A stretch of DNA of 64,000 nt from Puffinus mauretanicus (Eukaryota; Chordata; Aves; Procellariiformes; Procellariidae). The translations under genes and the position numbers were made by a program. Positions 50,057-61,645 of this stretch are shown here, piece after piece (positions within the stretch are counted from its first letter, which is position 1; each line of letters opens with the position of its first letter). Where the stretch lies: positions 544,467 through 608,466 of the forward strand of contig JAJKFH010002376.1 in the NCBI GenBank assembly GCA_023333565.1. The letters are read 5' to 3'. The notes beneath the pieces are model-generated. The model saw only the letters and a program-made list of their open reading frames with translations. It made no database searches and had not been told where the DNA came from.

Positions 50057-53000
50057 TTTTGGAACAATAGACACTGGGAAACAGTTAATTTTACCAGAAT
50101 ACTAATAGCTGATGATTATTTACATTAACACTTCAGGACTTCAAGAGTGCAATTTTTTCAGAAAACTGTCTCAACTCATATCCTGAAATTATTTTACCGA
50201 ATGAGGATGATTACCAATTTTCCACTTCACTTTCCATAAATAATAATTTTCCATAAATAATAATCAGTGCTGATATTCCATATTGTAAAACAAAGAATGA
50301 CACGTTAATTCTCAAAGTTTTTTCTAGTATGGAATAATTTGGTGTGTGGTGTTTGGTTTTTTTCCCAATGAGTATATATGGTACAATTCCAAATTTTCAT
50401 TCCTTCCTCTTCTACTCAACCAAAAAAGAGAATTAAAATGCACAAAAATACAAATCAGATTTTGAAATTTGAGGTGCAATAAGTGGAGAGGGGGAAAAAA
50501 CAAGACAGAAAGGACAACTGATTATATAAGGTTTAAATCCTCAAAGAGAAATCAAAATACCTCCTGATGAAGTAAAAATTAAACTTTCAAAATTGTTAGT
50601 CACACAGACAGCCAAGTTCCAAGGTGAAACATCACCTTTTAATCCATTAGTAATGTCTTCACATTCTTTTTATTACTAAAAATTAAATCCTTTCCTAATT
50701 TTAATCTACCTTTAATTCTCAGAAATATCTAAACTGTTTCTCAGACTAGTTGTATACTAAAATTGCCCAGGTTTGAAATGTTTTTCTTCAGTGGAATTAG
50801 ATAACTGTGCTATGAACATGATATATGACAGAATGTTTTTAAGGGTATAAACCATAACCATTGTGCTAAGCTATGGAGAAAACACAAGGTTTTTCACTCC
50901 TAACAAAACTGGCAGCTGTATGGGAAAAGACTAGCGTATTTGGCCAAAGAGACTTAGTATTCTACTTAGTTACTCTTCAGCCTGAGGATAGTAGTCAAAC
51001 AAAATGTTTGGCAAGCAAATGTTCTACTTTCTAGCCAGATTTCTCACCAAAGAACTTCCCAGGGCCTTTGCAGTAGCAGTTTCTTTGTTGTTACTGATAA
51101 ATAATTGGCAGATACCTTGAGGTGTCTCTCTCCCATGGAGTGAATTTTAACAACGCAAAGTTATTCCAATTACTATGATGCATTTTCTCCTGATTTGTAC
51201 CAATAAATTAGACTCTGTTATTTTAAACAGTGTTATGGCAACCTTCCCAGAGCAGATGTCTGTCAGCAGGAGTAAAATCTGTCTTGGAAATTCAGAAGGA
51301 AAAAAAAAGGAAAGAAAAAAAAAAAATCAGAGCAGCTAGCTAAAGCCAATTAACAGTTAGCAGTCTATGAGTATTCAAAAAAAAAAGTAAAAAAAAAAAG
51401 GATCAAACCTGGAATTTACTTAATCTTTTTTTATAACTTTCTATCTCTTATAATCCTTCAGAAAATCTGTTGTAGTGTTTGAAATGTAGTTTTCTAGACT
51501 GTTAATAATTTTGGTGCACGTTTAAAAAGAATATGGCTGTATTAAAAAGCTTGAAGAAATAAACCATTTGCAAATGAAACATTAAAATACTTTGAAAAAT
51601 GCTCACTTATTTATAAACTTTTTCCATAGTGTTTCTACCTACAACTACAGTACAAACTGATCTGCATAAGCAGTGTTTTCTTACATGTTTTGTAATCTCA
51701 TTTGTTTAATTACAAACGATGCAGAGATGTTGAAATATACCCTTTAATTGATAGTTATTGAAATGGATTGAGGAAAAAATTTCTGACTTCTACTATTTGC
51801 TGAAGAAACCACACTTCTGAAATTAAGTATACCCACAAAACTCAAAACACTGGACAACAAGAAGTTCCATGTCACAAAACACTCACAGATGATTTCCAAA
51901 AATTCCTAATTCCAATATAACGCCACACCAATTACAAAAGTAAAACCACATTTGAAGCTGATATCTTATGTTAGACAGCAATCTGAGAGAAAATGAATTG
52001 CATAAATATATATTGTAAATCTGCTATTTAAAGAAATCATGTGGAATTACAAATAACCACAAAGACTACGTTGTAGTATAATGATACTAATACTACTACT
52101 ACTAAAGGCTATTCTAGTTTGAATAGTTTCTAACAATGTTTGCCCAACTAATTAAAAGTCTTTAAGCAGATTAATAAAAGTTTGTAAAACCAACCATATT
52201 TGGTGTTTCACTTCACACAGCAGAAGACAGGGTACCAAACTTGTTAGAAGGACAGCACCTTTCCTCACAGGCAACAATTGGTGTCCTCTCTCTGTCTCTC
52301 ACAGTTTAAAACTGAATAAATATCCTCAGAGTGATTTCACTTCTCTTTCCGCTGAATCAGGCAGCTGAAATTAATTCATCAGAGAAATACTAAATGAAGA
52401 TTTCTTTTTTCAATACTGGATAAAGTACTCTTAAACAAAACTGATTTAATTGAAGAAACAGAAAAAAAATCTGAAATGGATAAGTATTTCAAGGACTTTT
52501 TATGCCACCTTCTCGTACATCTAAAAAGAAGTGATTGTTTCATTTTTGCATGTGATAGCTATTTTTTACAGAATGGGATTTTAATAATGTTACTGAAGCC
52601 TGAAACAGTGCAACAAAAAAAGCCTATACCCTTACATTTGTGGCTAAATTAAATCATTATTGAATGAATAATGTAAAACCTGTTTTTTCCTACATCAGTG
52701 TTGGTCAGTGAAGTTTCACACTAGCTACAACTTGTTGACATACCTTCAGTGAATAAAAAGATCTTCAAAAATATAGTGGTATAAGTGAAAAAAAAAGGAA
52801 AGTAAAAGGTGAAGAAGGAAAAGCTATGGCTGCTGTAGTTGGAAAAGTAGAGGTCCGGAAGTATTAAAACTGGTGAAATGTTTTGCTTAGAAATGATATA
52901 TCATGGTTAAAGAATACTAAAAGTACAAAAATATGTTTCAGTAGTTTCAAAAATGCATTTTTTTTTTTTAAATGAACGCATTTTAGGAGAGACAAATGAA

Positions 53001-56000
53001 ATATTAATAACTTTAATTTTTTTTTTTACTTTTTCCCAGAGCAAAACATTTTCTTCAATCAAAACCAAAAATGTTTCCTATATTCTCTTCCAAACATGAA
53101 AAATGCCATTTCTGTTAAAACCTAACCATCTTGTTTTATTGTTTTATTTCAATTCAGCAATTGAATCAAGAAAGAAAAAGAAAACAGTCACAATGGTTTA
53201 CTGATAATTCCATAGTATTTCAATAAGAGATTTCATGTTTGAAGTAGAGTCCGGCAAATAGATGAATTGATAGGAATATTACATATCACTCGATATCTCA
53301 GCGTGTTGATTGTGGGACAAGTATGCTACCACATATCATTCAGGTATTTTCTCCCATTTGTTCAAAACAGGGCATCTGTTGAAATGTGCCATCACTCCTT
53401 TCTTGCCTATCCTGTAAAACTTTTTCAAAGGAAGCCACAGTCCATATCCATAGGCAAGAAGTGAGTGTGCATCTGTTGCCGTCCTTAAGGATATTTAACA
53501 ATAGGGCATAGTCTGCACTGTCTCCATCTGAGCCTGTCCAATAATCAGTCTTTACTACACCATCATTTGCTTTTTTAGACTGCCATTTATCACTTCACTG
53601 ACTGTAAGTAACCTTTTTTTCTTTTTCTTCTTCATTTTTATTGTATTACATCATATTTTAAAATATTTTTATTCCAGAGCATTTCTGAGACTTGGTGTTA
53701 GTTCAATAATACACTGGTTGTAGGACAATGAGATAAGAACCTCTCTAAAAGAAACTCCTGAATTAATTTTGAGTACAACATCAACACAGCTGTGAAAATA
53801 CTACATTTTCAAGAAATTGAGTTTTGTAGCAATAGTATTGACATACATAGTCTGTGTAAATAAAAAACAAACCAAAACACCCTTCGAAAGGTCTATAAGA
53901 CACCCAAATAAACATTTTGCATAACAACAACATTATCTGAGAACAGTTTATTAACATGAACAAATAGGTAACATAGAAAAATATTATAGCATGTCTGGCA
54001 AGAACTTTTACGGAAGGAACAGAAACAATTTTGCTTTTCTGCATGCTAAGACTGAAGAATTTCTTACATACTTAATGGAATTTCTGTTTCTGAAGTAAGC
54101 TTGTAACACCTCATTGTTTGGAATAGGAACTGTACTTTTTCCTGTAATGAAAGACTATACAAAAACGCAGTTTGAGAGAAGAAGCAAGAAAACCTTTTCT
54201 TCAATAAACCCTGAAGATATGGGATAAACATTAATAGATTTTTACATCTTAAGGTGAGTAGAAACCACATAATCATTCAATTCAAGTATTTTCTCTGTAA
54301 ATAGACCTTACAGTTTCCTCAGAAGATGATTTACATGATGTACTTCAGAAAGATATAAGGACTTATTTTAGTCTTCAGATCATGATGATCCCACATTCTC
54401 AGCTGGAAAGCTCTTCTGTCTTTAATCCTCTCACAGTTACAGCTAGGAAATCACATCTCATTTCTGATTTAAATTTTTGTGTTCCAGTTACACCTTTTGG
54501 AACTTGTTATGACATTGTCAGAGATCTGTTGAACTTTGTGCAACGTAACTTTACTGAATCTTATTTAAAGTAATCAAGTTATCCCTCTAACAAGTTTCTG
54601 AAGCTCAGCTGATGTAATGGCTTCATGCTTGTTTTTACGTCCCTTGTTTGGATACTCTGTGGCATTTTGACTTCTTGAAGTACAGAAACAACATCCTGTA
54701 ATATCATTTCAACCTTTAATGAAACTTTGAATGAGACTGAATTGAGAATTCAGAAGTAATTTCTAGTGAAAGTCTATTCTATGAAATACTACAATTTGAG
54801 ATTAGTTGAAATATTCTTAGTTGTTAAGACCGTGGCAAGAAACCAAATGCGGCTGCGAAGTCCAAACTATATCAACAAAGGCTTTTTAAATCTATCTTTC
54901 GCACAATGAAGTAAATTAAAATGGTTTAATTAGATCTAGTTTCTACAGAACAATTCAATCAACTTATTTTCAACAACAGATTTCTTGTCATTCTGGTTTA
55001 ACCACCCTAGTATTTTGTCCAAGACGAGAAAAAAAAATAGTCCCAAGTGGTATGCTTTCTTCCTCTTAAAAATATCAGAATTGTGTTGGAAGTCCTTGAA
55101 TCTTTATAAACTGTGTGACTTTTCAAGATTTGTTAAAAGTTTTAACATTAGTGACAAAATTCCACAGCTAGGTCTATTAGGGATCTTGGACGAAGATTAT
55201 TCAAGCTCATTGATTTAAAAATGGACAATTTTAGCAAACGCTATTATCATTAGCTACATTTGTGCATAAGCCTGAAGATAATAAATTCCTTACAAGGACA
55301 ATTAAAATTGTATGGTATCTTTTTGTTATCACTCTTAGAGGGAACAGAATAAATTCCAGTTTTATAAAACTTATATTGAAGTACAGTTCTGCTGAAAAAT
55401 AATGGTCAGTGAGATAAGATTCTGATTTTTTTCCTACAGCAGTGTTTATCTTAATTCTGCTGTGAAATTGCTAAGTAAGTACATAAGAACCCCCCATCTA
55501 GCACTGTTTTAAAACAGAATAAAATTCAAAATATGTTCTCTGAGTTTTTACCTGTTTTATACACTCTGTCTCCAAATGATTCGCGTCACGGTGTGTGCTT
55601 TGTGAGAGCACAGTTATTTCTGCTCTAGTCAAGATTATGGGCCCTTCCCAGGTATTACTCAGGTTAGTCTATGAAATTACTGTTTCTAAAAGTTTGGTAC
55701 AAATTCCATTCCATCACTGTATGACATTGTGGGGACAACTACTTGGAAGCAAAACTCATTTTTTTACCCATTCCAAATACAAGAAAAAAACATGAAAATG
55801 CAAACAGAGAGGATGATGCATTTTAAGGCCTACATTTTAATCTATTTTACGTTGTAGTCTTTTATGTAATATCCTTTATAAAATGGAATCCAGAAACACA
55901 GTATGCTTAGTTTAGAAGTTCAACTGGGATTACATAGCTTTTGGTTTAAATAATTAAATAAATAGGAGTAGCAGCTTTCTGATGAGCATACGTGCAGGCT

Positions 56001-56358
56001 GCATGACAGATAGTTCAGTCTCATTCAGTTCTTTCCTCGTTATTCCTGTACATTTCAACCTCATAGGAAAAAGTCCAGTGTCCAGCACCCTACTTCTGAC
56101 AATGGTCTGTGAACTGGGTGGATGAGAGGATAAAATACTTTTCTTGGATCACTGAATAAGTTCAACAACTCAAATCATTATTATTGTTCATAACCGTTCT
56201 ATTACTTCCCCTTTCATTCCATCTTTTCCCCTCACTTTCCCCTCATTTTCTCACAGGCACTAATCACAATCCCACATTTAAAATCTCCAAGCAACCTCTT
56301 GTCCTTTCTTTCTCCAAAAAGCACGAGACTTGTTTCCTGTTGTAAATTCCCTTTTTGC

Positions 56359-56854
56359 TGTTAAGGGGATCAAATCAGGGGAGACACCGATTACAACCAA
56401 TATTTATTGGAACAGTTTTTATTAATTAAGCTGTTGTTATTACGAGCGGTAACTGTACAACACATTCACATATCCCTTCCCATAGTACACTCAGGCACAC
56501 ATAGATGCATACACACAATAACTAATTGTTATTTGGTTGGAGCAACAGCTGGCAGGCCAGCCCTAGCTGTTGAGGCAGAAGCAGGTGGTCACGGTGTGGC
56601 TGCTAGGTTGGTTTTCAGAAAGTCCCTCAAGAAAGTCCTTCTTTCATCAGGTGTTTATATAATCCTGAAGTACTTTCTGCATATAGCAGCCACCACCTTC
56701 TTGGATGTGGTCTGAATTACACAAACCCATTGTTGATGCTGGTGTTTACTGGTGGCCTTGGATAGAGGCAAGAAACTATTGATGTTCTGAGTTCACTTGT
56801 TCTTGTGGACTCAGCAGGACTGCTAGTCTCCAGAGCTCATCAGGTATTAAAGCC
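56359..56854 (-). mobile_element. Probable ERV LTR, minus orientation, about 496 bp
   Basis: On the minus strand there is a TATA box (TATATAAAC, plus strand about 56653-56661), then some 250 bp, then AATAAA (56403-56408), and finally an end CCCCTTAACA about 45 bases beyond the poly(A) signal. This is the arrangement of an LTR. The 6 bp TTTTGC flank it on both sides (56353-56358 and 56855-56860). The 3' end is a clean CA. The 5' end would be TG with one change (it reads GG). A 6-bp TSD fits class II (ERVK-like) elements. I did not recognise the family and no internal viral sequence is next to it, so it would be a solo LTR. A chance 6-bp flank match cannot be excluded. Confidence 0.55.
56403..56408 (-). 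promoter_or_regulatory. Candidate LTR polyadenylation signal AATAAA
   Basis: AATAAA on the minus strand in the R/U5 position of the probable LTR. A second AATAAA lies about 15 bases further upstream on that strand. Confidence 0.5.
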
Positions 56855-56860
56855 TTTTGC

Positions 56861-58085
56861 ATGCTACCTCTCAGCATCTATTTTTCCACTCTTTGGCCTA
56901 CAATTTTCTGGTTCTTATTTTTCCATCCAAATTTATTGGCACTGGTAGAACCCATTCACAAAAACTCGTGCAGAAGGGATTTTTATGATGTCCATCCGCA
57001 GCCCACCAATACTAATGTTTTGGACAAGTTTCCAGATGTTAAATACAAGTGTTTCTCTTACACTGAGCATTGTCATGTGGGAAACATCTCCTTCCTCCCC
57101 CAGCGCTACATAAACTCCATTCATAATGACTCATAATTCTGTGTATGTTTACCATGCCATCAGCCTTTATCTACCATACTTTTAACTGACTCTTGCCCTT
57201 GGCAACTGTTTTTCATGAAGTTGTGGACTTCAATTAATTTTTGCAGCTCCCATTAGAAAAACAAAAAAGAAAAAAAAATACTTTCCCTGTTTTTTTGCAA
57301 AAGCTGTGAGGGGCTGCTCTTCTTCCTGGCAGGGAAGGCAGGGAAAGAGAAAAACCTTCAGTCCCAGCAGGACATTGGAGTTCTTACTTTGCTACCGAAC
57401 ATTTTCACTTCATTGCTACTTAACTATAGTACCAGTAAAAAACACATTCATATTACTTGTGAAAATTAGTGAGGATGTGATAACATTCCAGGCACCAGTG
57501 TTGAACTTGGTTAACTATATGCCACAGTAGTTCTAACTACCAGTGGTGAACTGTCTGTAGTTTTGGCTTCTGTAGAGCATTTAAAATCTCAGCCTGTCAT
57601 TGGGGAAGACCTGTTTTGGAGGTTGTATTATAAATACAGGTTTCCTAGGGATCATGTGAGTATGAAATACCTGGAGACAATCTTTAGGGTATACATTAAT
57701 ATATACTTACTTGGTGCCATATATTTACAGCTGGAAAATACCTTTTGTATCTGTGTTTTCAGCCATGGTTTATTTGCCTCATGCCCCCAGTTACCATGTA
57801 TAGAGCAGGATCCTCAGCTATATCTCATTATCCACTGTACACTGAAGTATTTTCGCTTCCATAATTTGCCACTAATATAAATGAACAAAAAAAACTGACT
57901 ACCATCTAAAACCAGATTCAATATTGTTATACATCTAGGACAGCATTATCATGTAGAGAATGCACTGTATCAAAAACTGAAGGTTTGCTTTGAAGGTACA
58001 TCTCCCTGACAACTTAGTAAGTCTCCTGACTGGTGTTAAGAATTATTCCTCAGGGAGGTATTCAGTTTATTATAAAGATTCTCAA
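56861..58085. other. Noncoding DNA right of the probable LTR
   Basis: No gene recognised. Frames of 91 codons (56861-57136 plus), 105 codons (57563-57880 plus) and 63 codons (56933-57124 minus) have no clear family resemblance. Confidence 0.4.
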
Positions 58086-58133
58086 TTAGTTCTTAGTGTT
58101 GATTCTGCCTTTAATTAAAAAAAAAAAAATGAT

Positions 58134-58274
58134 AATTAAAAAAAAAGTTGTTTTCATGACTTCCAGAATTTTGTCAGGATTAACATGGATCACTTCACCT
58201 TCCACTTTAACACTGGGTGCATAATTTACCTCTGCTGGCAACTTTATAAACCTGTTGAGGATAAAGGCAGACAC
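58134..58274 (-). other. Short protein-like frame, unrecognised
   Basis: On the minus strand, about 40 codons read RFIKLPAEVNYAPSVKVEGE, then VIHVNPDKILEVMKTT. The mix of charged and hydrophobic residues is far more protein-like than the surrounding frames. A splice-acceptor-like sequence (CTGCCTTTATCCTCAACAG, minus strand) precedes it, and it runs out into a poly(T)-like tract. The frame has no ATG at its start (first start-like codon is GTG). It could be a coding exon, a decayed processed gene fragment or chance. I do not recognise the protein. Confidence 0.25.
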
Positions 58275-59628
58275 CTTAATTGTCTTTTAAGTTTGCACCA
58301 GGCAGATATTTGTCTCGGTTGTTATAATAAAAAATACAAAGAAGAAATGCACTATCTGTTCTAGAAACACACTAATATTTCATGTTTCTAGTATTTCTCA
58401 CAACCACTCCTATTTTTGTACACACATAAATACTTTGAACATATATTCTGTTTTATGACAAAGGATTTTTGGCTGCTGTTTCCAAGGTTTCTATATAAAT
58501 TGAAGGAAAAAAATCTATTGCTCACTTTATTCCATCTGCTAAGCAGACTGACTAATTTAAAATTAAATTTTTTGGGGTATGTATTGTTTTAATAATCTGA
58601 AATTTCGTGTAAATTTGACAGAGTACAGCTTTTAGCCCATCGTGCTCTGCAGTTAAGAGGGACATACTGAAAATGTCAACATAGAAATTCTGCATGCTGT
58701 AAATCTTTCATTTGTAGTATTATTTAGCTATTGAAGAAGCAAACCACAATTTTTACATGACACAAGCTGCACAGATTTTAGCTATCTCCAAGACCAAGCT
58801 TTCTCCTAGATAAATTCAGTTCTCCTTCACTCATCAGCATTATTTATCTCTGAAATAGACAACTTTCTTAATTCAGCACTCAGCAGTACTGTGGAAATAT
58901 TGATCTGCAATCAACTGCTGACACAGTTATTTTGCTTAAGCTGCATGTTTACTGAACTGCAAACACAGCAATATTAAAGGCATATATAAGAATTGTTTCT
59001 ACCACACCAAAAAAATCATAGAAAACACTTCATCTAAATGGCCTTGCCTGTGTTTTATTCTAACTTTGACTTCAACTAAAGGCAGCTATGAAGCAAATTG
59101 ATTGTGTTTTCCTTTTTTTCTCCCTCTTTTTTTTTTTTTAATAGCGAATATAATGCTATGAGAAATCTCTTCCACTAATCTCATTTTAATTTTCCTTTAA
59201 GCAGGATAAGCTGATTAATAAAATTGAAATTTCTCTGAAGAGTTATTCCCACTGTCTTGGAGGAATATTTCACGGGCGCTCTTTTTGTTAAGTATCCCAA
59301 TTTGCAGAACTTTTTTAAAACTTCTGATAATTAAGGTTTGGAGAACCAGCCAAGTCCCTTGTCATCAGTAAGGTCTGCTTAGGACTTTATTTGACATATT
59401 ACATTATTAAAGACCATATTTAGATTTAATAGGTACATCTCAACAGAAAGTTAGTAGAAGGTGTTACTGTTTATTCCAGAGACAAATTAAATTTGATCTC
59501 AAGTGGAGGTGTATAAAATGTGAAAAAGTTCTCTATAGCTCAGAAGGGATTAAAACCAAAACCGTTCTGTAGAAATGGTGCTGAAATGTACAGTCTTTAT
59601 AGAGAAAACAATACAATCCCATTAAATG
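58275..59628. other. Unique AT-rich noncoding DNA
   Basis: No gene or mobile element recognised. Confidence 0.5.
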
Positions 59629-59633
59629 GACAC

Positions 59634-60208
59634 TGCCATGGTTTAACCCCAGCCAGCAACTAAGCACCACACAGCCACTCACTCACTCCCCCACAGTGGG
59701 ACGGGGGAGAGAATCAGAAGGCTAAAAGTGAGAAAACTCGTGGGTTGAGATAAAGACAGTTTAACAGGTAAAGCAAAAGCCACACGCACAAGCAAAACAA
59801 AACAAGGAATTCATTCACTGCTTCCCATCAGCAGGCAGGTGTTCAGCCATCTCCAGGAAAGCAGGGCTCCATCACACGTAGCGGTTACTTGGGAAGACAA
59901 ATGCCATCACTCTAAACATCCCCCCTTTCTTCTTCTTCCCCCAGCTTTATATGCTGAGCATGACATCATATGGCATGGATTACCCCATTGGTCAGCTGGG
60001 TTAGCTGTCCTGGCTACCCTCCCTCCCAGCTTCTTGTGCACCTGGCAGAGCACGGGAAGCTGAAAAGTCCTTGATTAACGTAAGCCCTACTTAGCAACAA
60101 CTAAAACATCAGTGTGTTATCAACATTATTCTCATACTAATTCCAAAACACAGCACTATACCATCTACTAGGAAGAAAATTAACTCTATCCCAGCCGAAA
60201 CCAGGAGA
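59634..60208 (-). mobile_element. Family A solo LTR, minus orientation, 575 bp
   Basis: The left edge reads TGCCATGGTTTAACCCC and the right edge CCAGCCGAAACCAGGAGA, where CA has become GA. GACAC flanks it on both sides (59629-59633 and 60209-60213), a perfect 5-bp TSD. On the LTR strand the promoter is well preserved: CATATAAAGC (plus strand about 59944-59953) is a good TATA box, 8 to 10 bases downstream of the former CRE (59961-59968, now TGATGTCA on the LTR strand). The sequence is close to the copy at 37853-38422, including the ATGGCTGAACACCTGCCTGC segment read in LTR orientation. Frames at 59839-60063 and 60109-60342 are LTR shadows. Confidence 0.95.
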
Positions 60209-60213
60209 GACAC

Positions 60214-61056
60214 ACAAATAGAAAGTGCTAATTTTTGAATAGCAAGACATTTAGTATCAGAGGTGGTGAATATCAAATGCACTTCAAAATTTGTCATCAA
60301 AGCAGATAACCCTACTTTGAAATTTAACTGGGAATAACACAATATGAATAGCCAAAGATGCAGTAAAAGGGCTGACTTTCAAAGATGTGACTCTAATTGA
60401 ATACCTTATTCCCCAAAGTCAAGTTTGCAAATGACTTATTATCATTCTCATCAAGGACCTTGGCACAAAGAATAATTCTGTTAATTGTTTCTACACATAC
60501 AGATCATCCCAAATTGTTTTCTGCATACAAAACTAACTTGAGTTACAATCCATATTTTTTTCTGACATGCAGAGATAAATCTTTCTATATATTAAGCTGT
60601 TTTTTTGTCAAGCTGCTTGGTCAGTAACTAGATATTAACAGTAACTATGCATAAGAACATAATTTCAGCACACAACTGAACAACACAAATGACATGTTAC
60701 TTGATGGTTTGGCTAATTGAAGTAAAGAGTATTAGAATCAATATTGCAGTGACAGAATACGTAAAGGGAGAGGACCTTCCATGTACATTTAGGCTCTGTG
60801 GGGAGGACAGTGCTGAGGGAACACATGTATTCCCATGAGAGGGGTAGCAATCAGACTGCACCGCTGTCCAGCCTAGAAACGTCTGCTTCCCAAGGGCTGT
60901 GTACCTCTATCACTTCACTATCCAATACAAGCCATATATGAAAGAAGAAGTTAAGTCCATAATAACTATGGAATGACATAAAAAGTCACTGAATGTTACA
61001 CTGAATGTAATTACTCTTTTTTCTTCTGGGTTAAAGTTCAGTTGGTTTATTTAAAT
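60214..61056. other. Noncoding DNA between two LTRs
   Basis: No gene recognised. 60770-60915 is richer in G+C than its surroundings, but I could not identify it. Confidence 0.45.
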
Positions 61057-61061
61057 ATGGC

Positions 61062-61640
61062 TGTGTTGGGTATAGGTGTCAAGGTGTTAGTAGCAAGGCA
61101 GGGCTGCAGGGGTGGTAGCAAGTAGGGGAGCCAGGGCTGCCCCATGCTGGACACAGACAGTTCCAGCTGGCTCCAACGAGCCCCTCAGCCAAGCTGGTGG
61201 TGCCTCGAGGAGAACATACTTAAGAAAGGGCACAGCACTTGAGAGAGGGGACCAAGGAAAAAAAAGTGAGAGAACCAGCCGTTCAGACACCAAGGTCAGA
61301 GAAGAAGGAGGGCGAGGAGATGCTCCAGGCACTAGAGCAGATATCCGCACCGCAGGCCGTGAAGAGACCACGGTGGAGCAGATATTCACACTGTAGCCCA
61401 TGATGGAGCAGGCAGATATGCCCTGAAGGAACCTGCAGCCCATAGAGAGGTCAATAAATTAAATTAATTTTCATCAAGTCGAGTTTGGTTTGCCCATGAT
61501 GGTAATTAGTAAGTGATATCCCTGTCTTATCTTGACCCACGAGCTTTTCACCTCATTTTCTTCCCCTGTCCTGTTAAGGAGGGGGAGTGAGAGCGCAGCT
61601 TGGTGGGTGTCTGGCATCCAGCCAAGGTCAACCCACCATA
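61062..61640 (+). mobile_element. Solo LTR of another ERV family, plus orientation, 579 bp
   Basis: Starts TGTGTTGGGTATAGG and ends GGTCAACCCACCATA (CA changed to TA). ATGGC flanks it exactly (61057-61061 and 61641-61645), a 5-bp TSD. Internal marks of this avian LTR type are repeated 'GGAGCAG..ATAT' modules (61325-61425), a likely poly(A) signal AATAAA (61452-61457), and the late segment CTTATCTTGACCCACGAGCT, which is related to the CTTTATCTCAACCCAC segment of family A. This suggests both families belong to the same broad, ERVL-like group. The frames on both strands at 61087-61443 are shadows of the GC-rich U3/R region. Confidence 0.9.
61452..61457 (+). promoter_or_regulatory. LTR polyadenylation signal AATAAA
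   Basis: AATAAA in the plus-strand LTR, ahead of the conserved U5-like segment. Confidence 0.6.
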
Positions 61641-61645
61641 ATGGC

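Larger units (their letters stand above)
47891..56352. other. Unique AT-rich noncoding DNA, about 8.5 kb
   Basis: No gene or named mobile element recognised. Holds an 18-bp palindrome (47958-47975), a 24/25-bp tandem duplication (48477-48522), a TTG microsatellite (50029-50056), a 16/17-bp duplication (50232-50263) and A-rich runs (51298-51326, 51377-51401). Confidence 0.5.

Noticed and set aside
56338..57026. Alternative wider LTR bounded by GTTTCC on both sides
   Set aside because: It would need ends without the TG...CA form on the right side; the TTTTGC-flanked 496-bp version fits promoter and poly(A) positions better.
61087..61443. 118-codon minus and 94-codon plus frames, Ala/Pro/Arg-rich
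   Set aside because: Both are in the GC-rich part of a solo LTR with exact TSDs and are shadows of noncoding LTR sequence.
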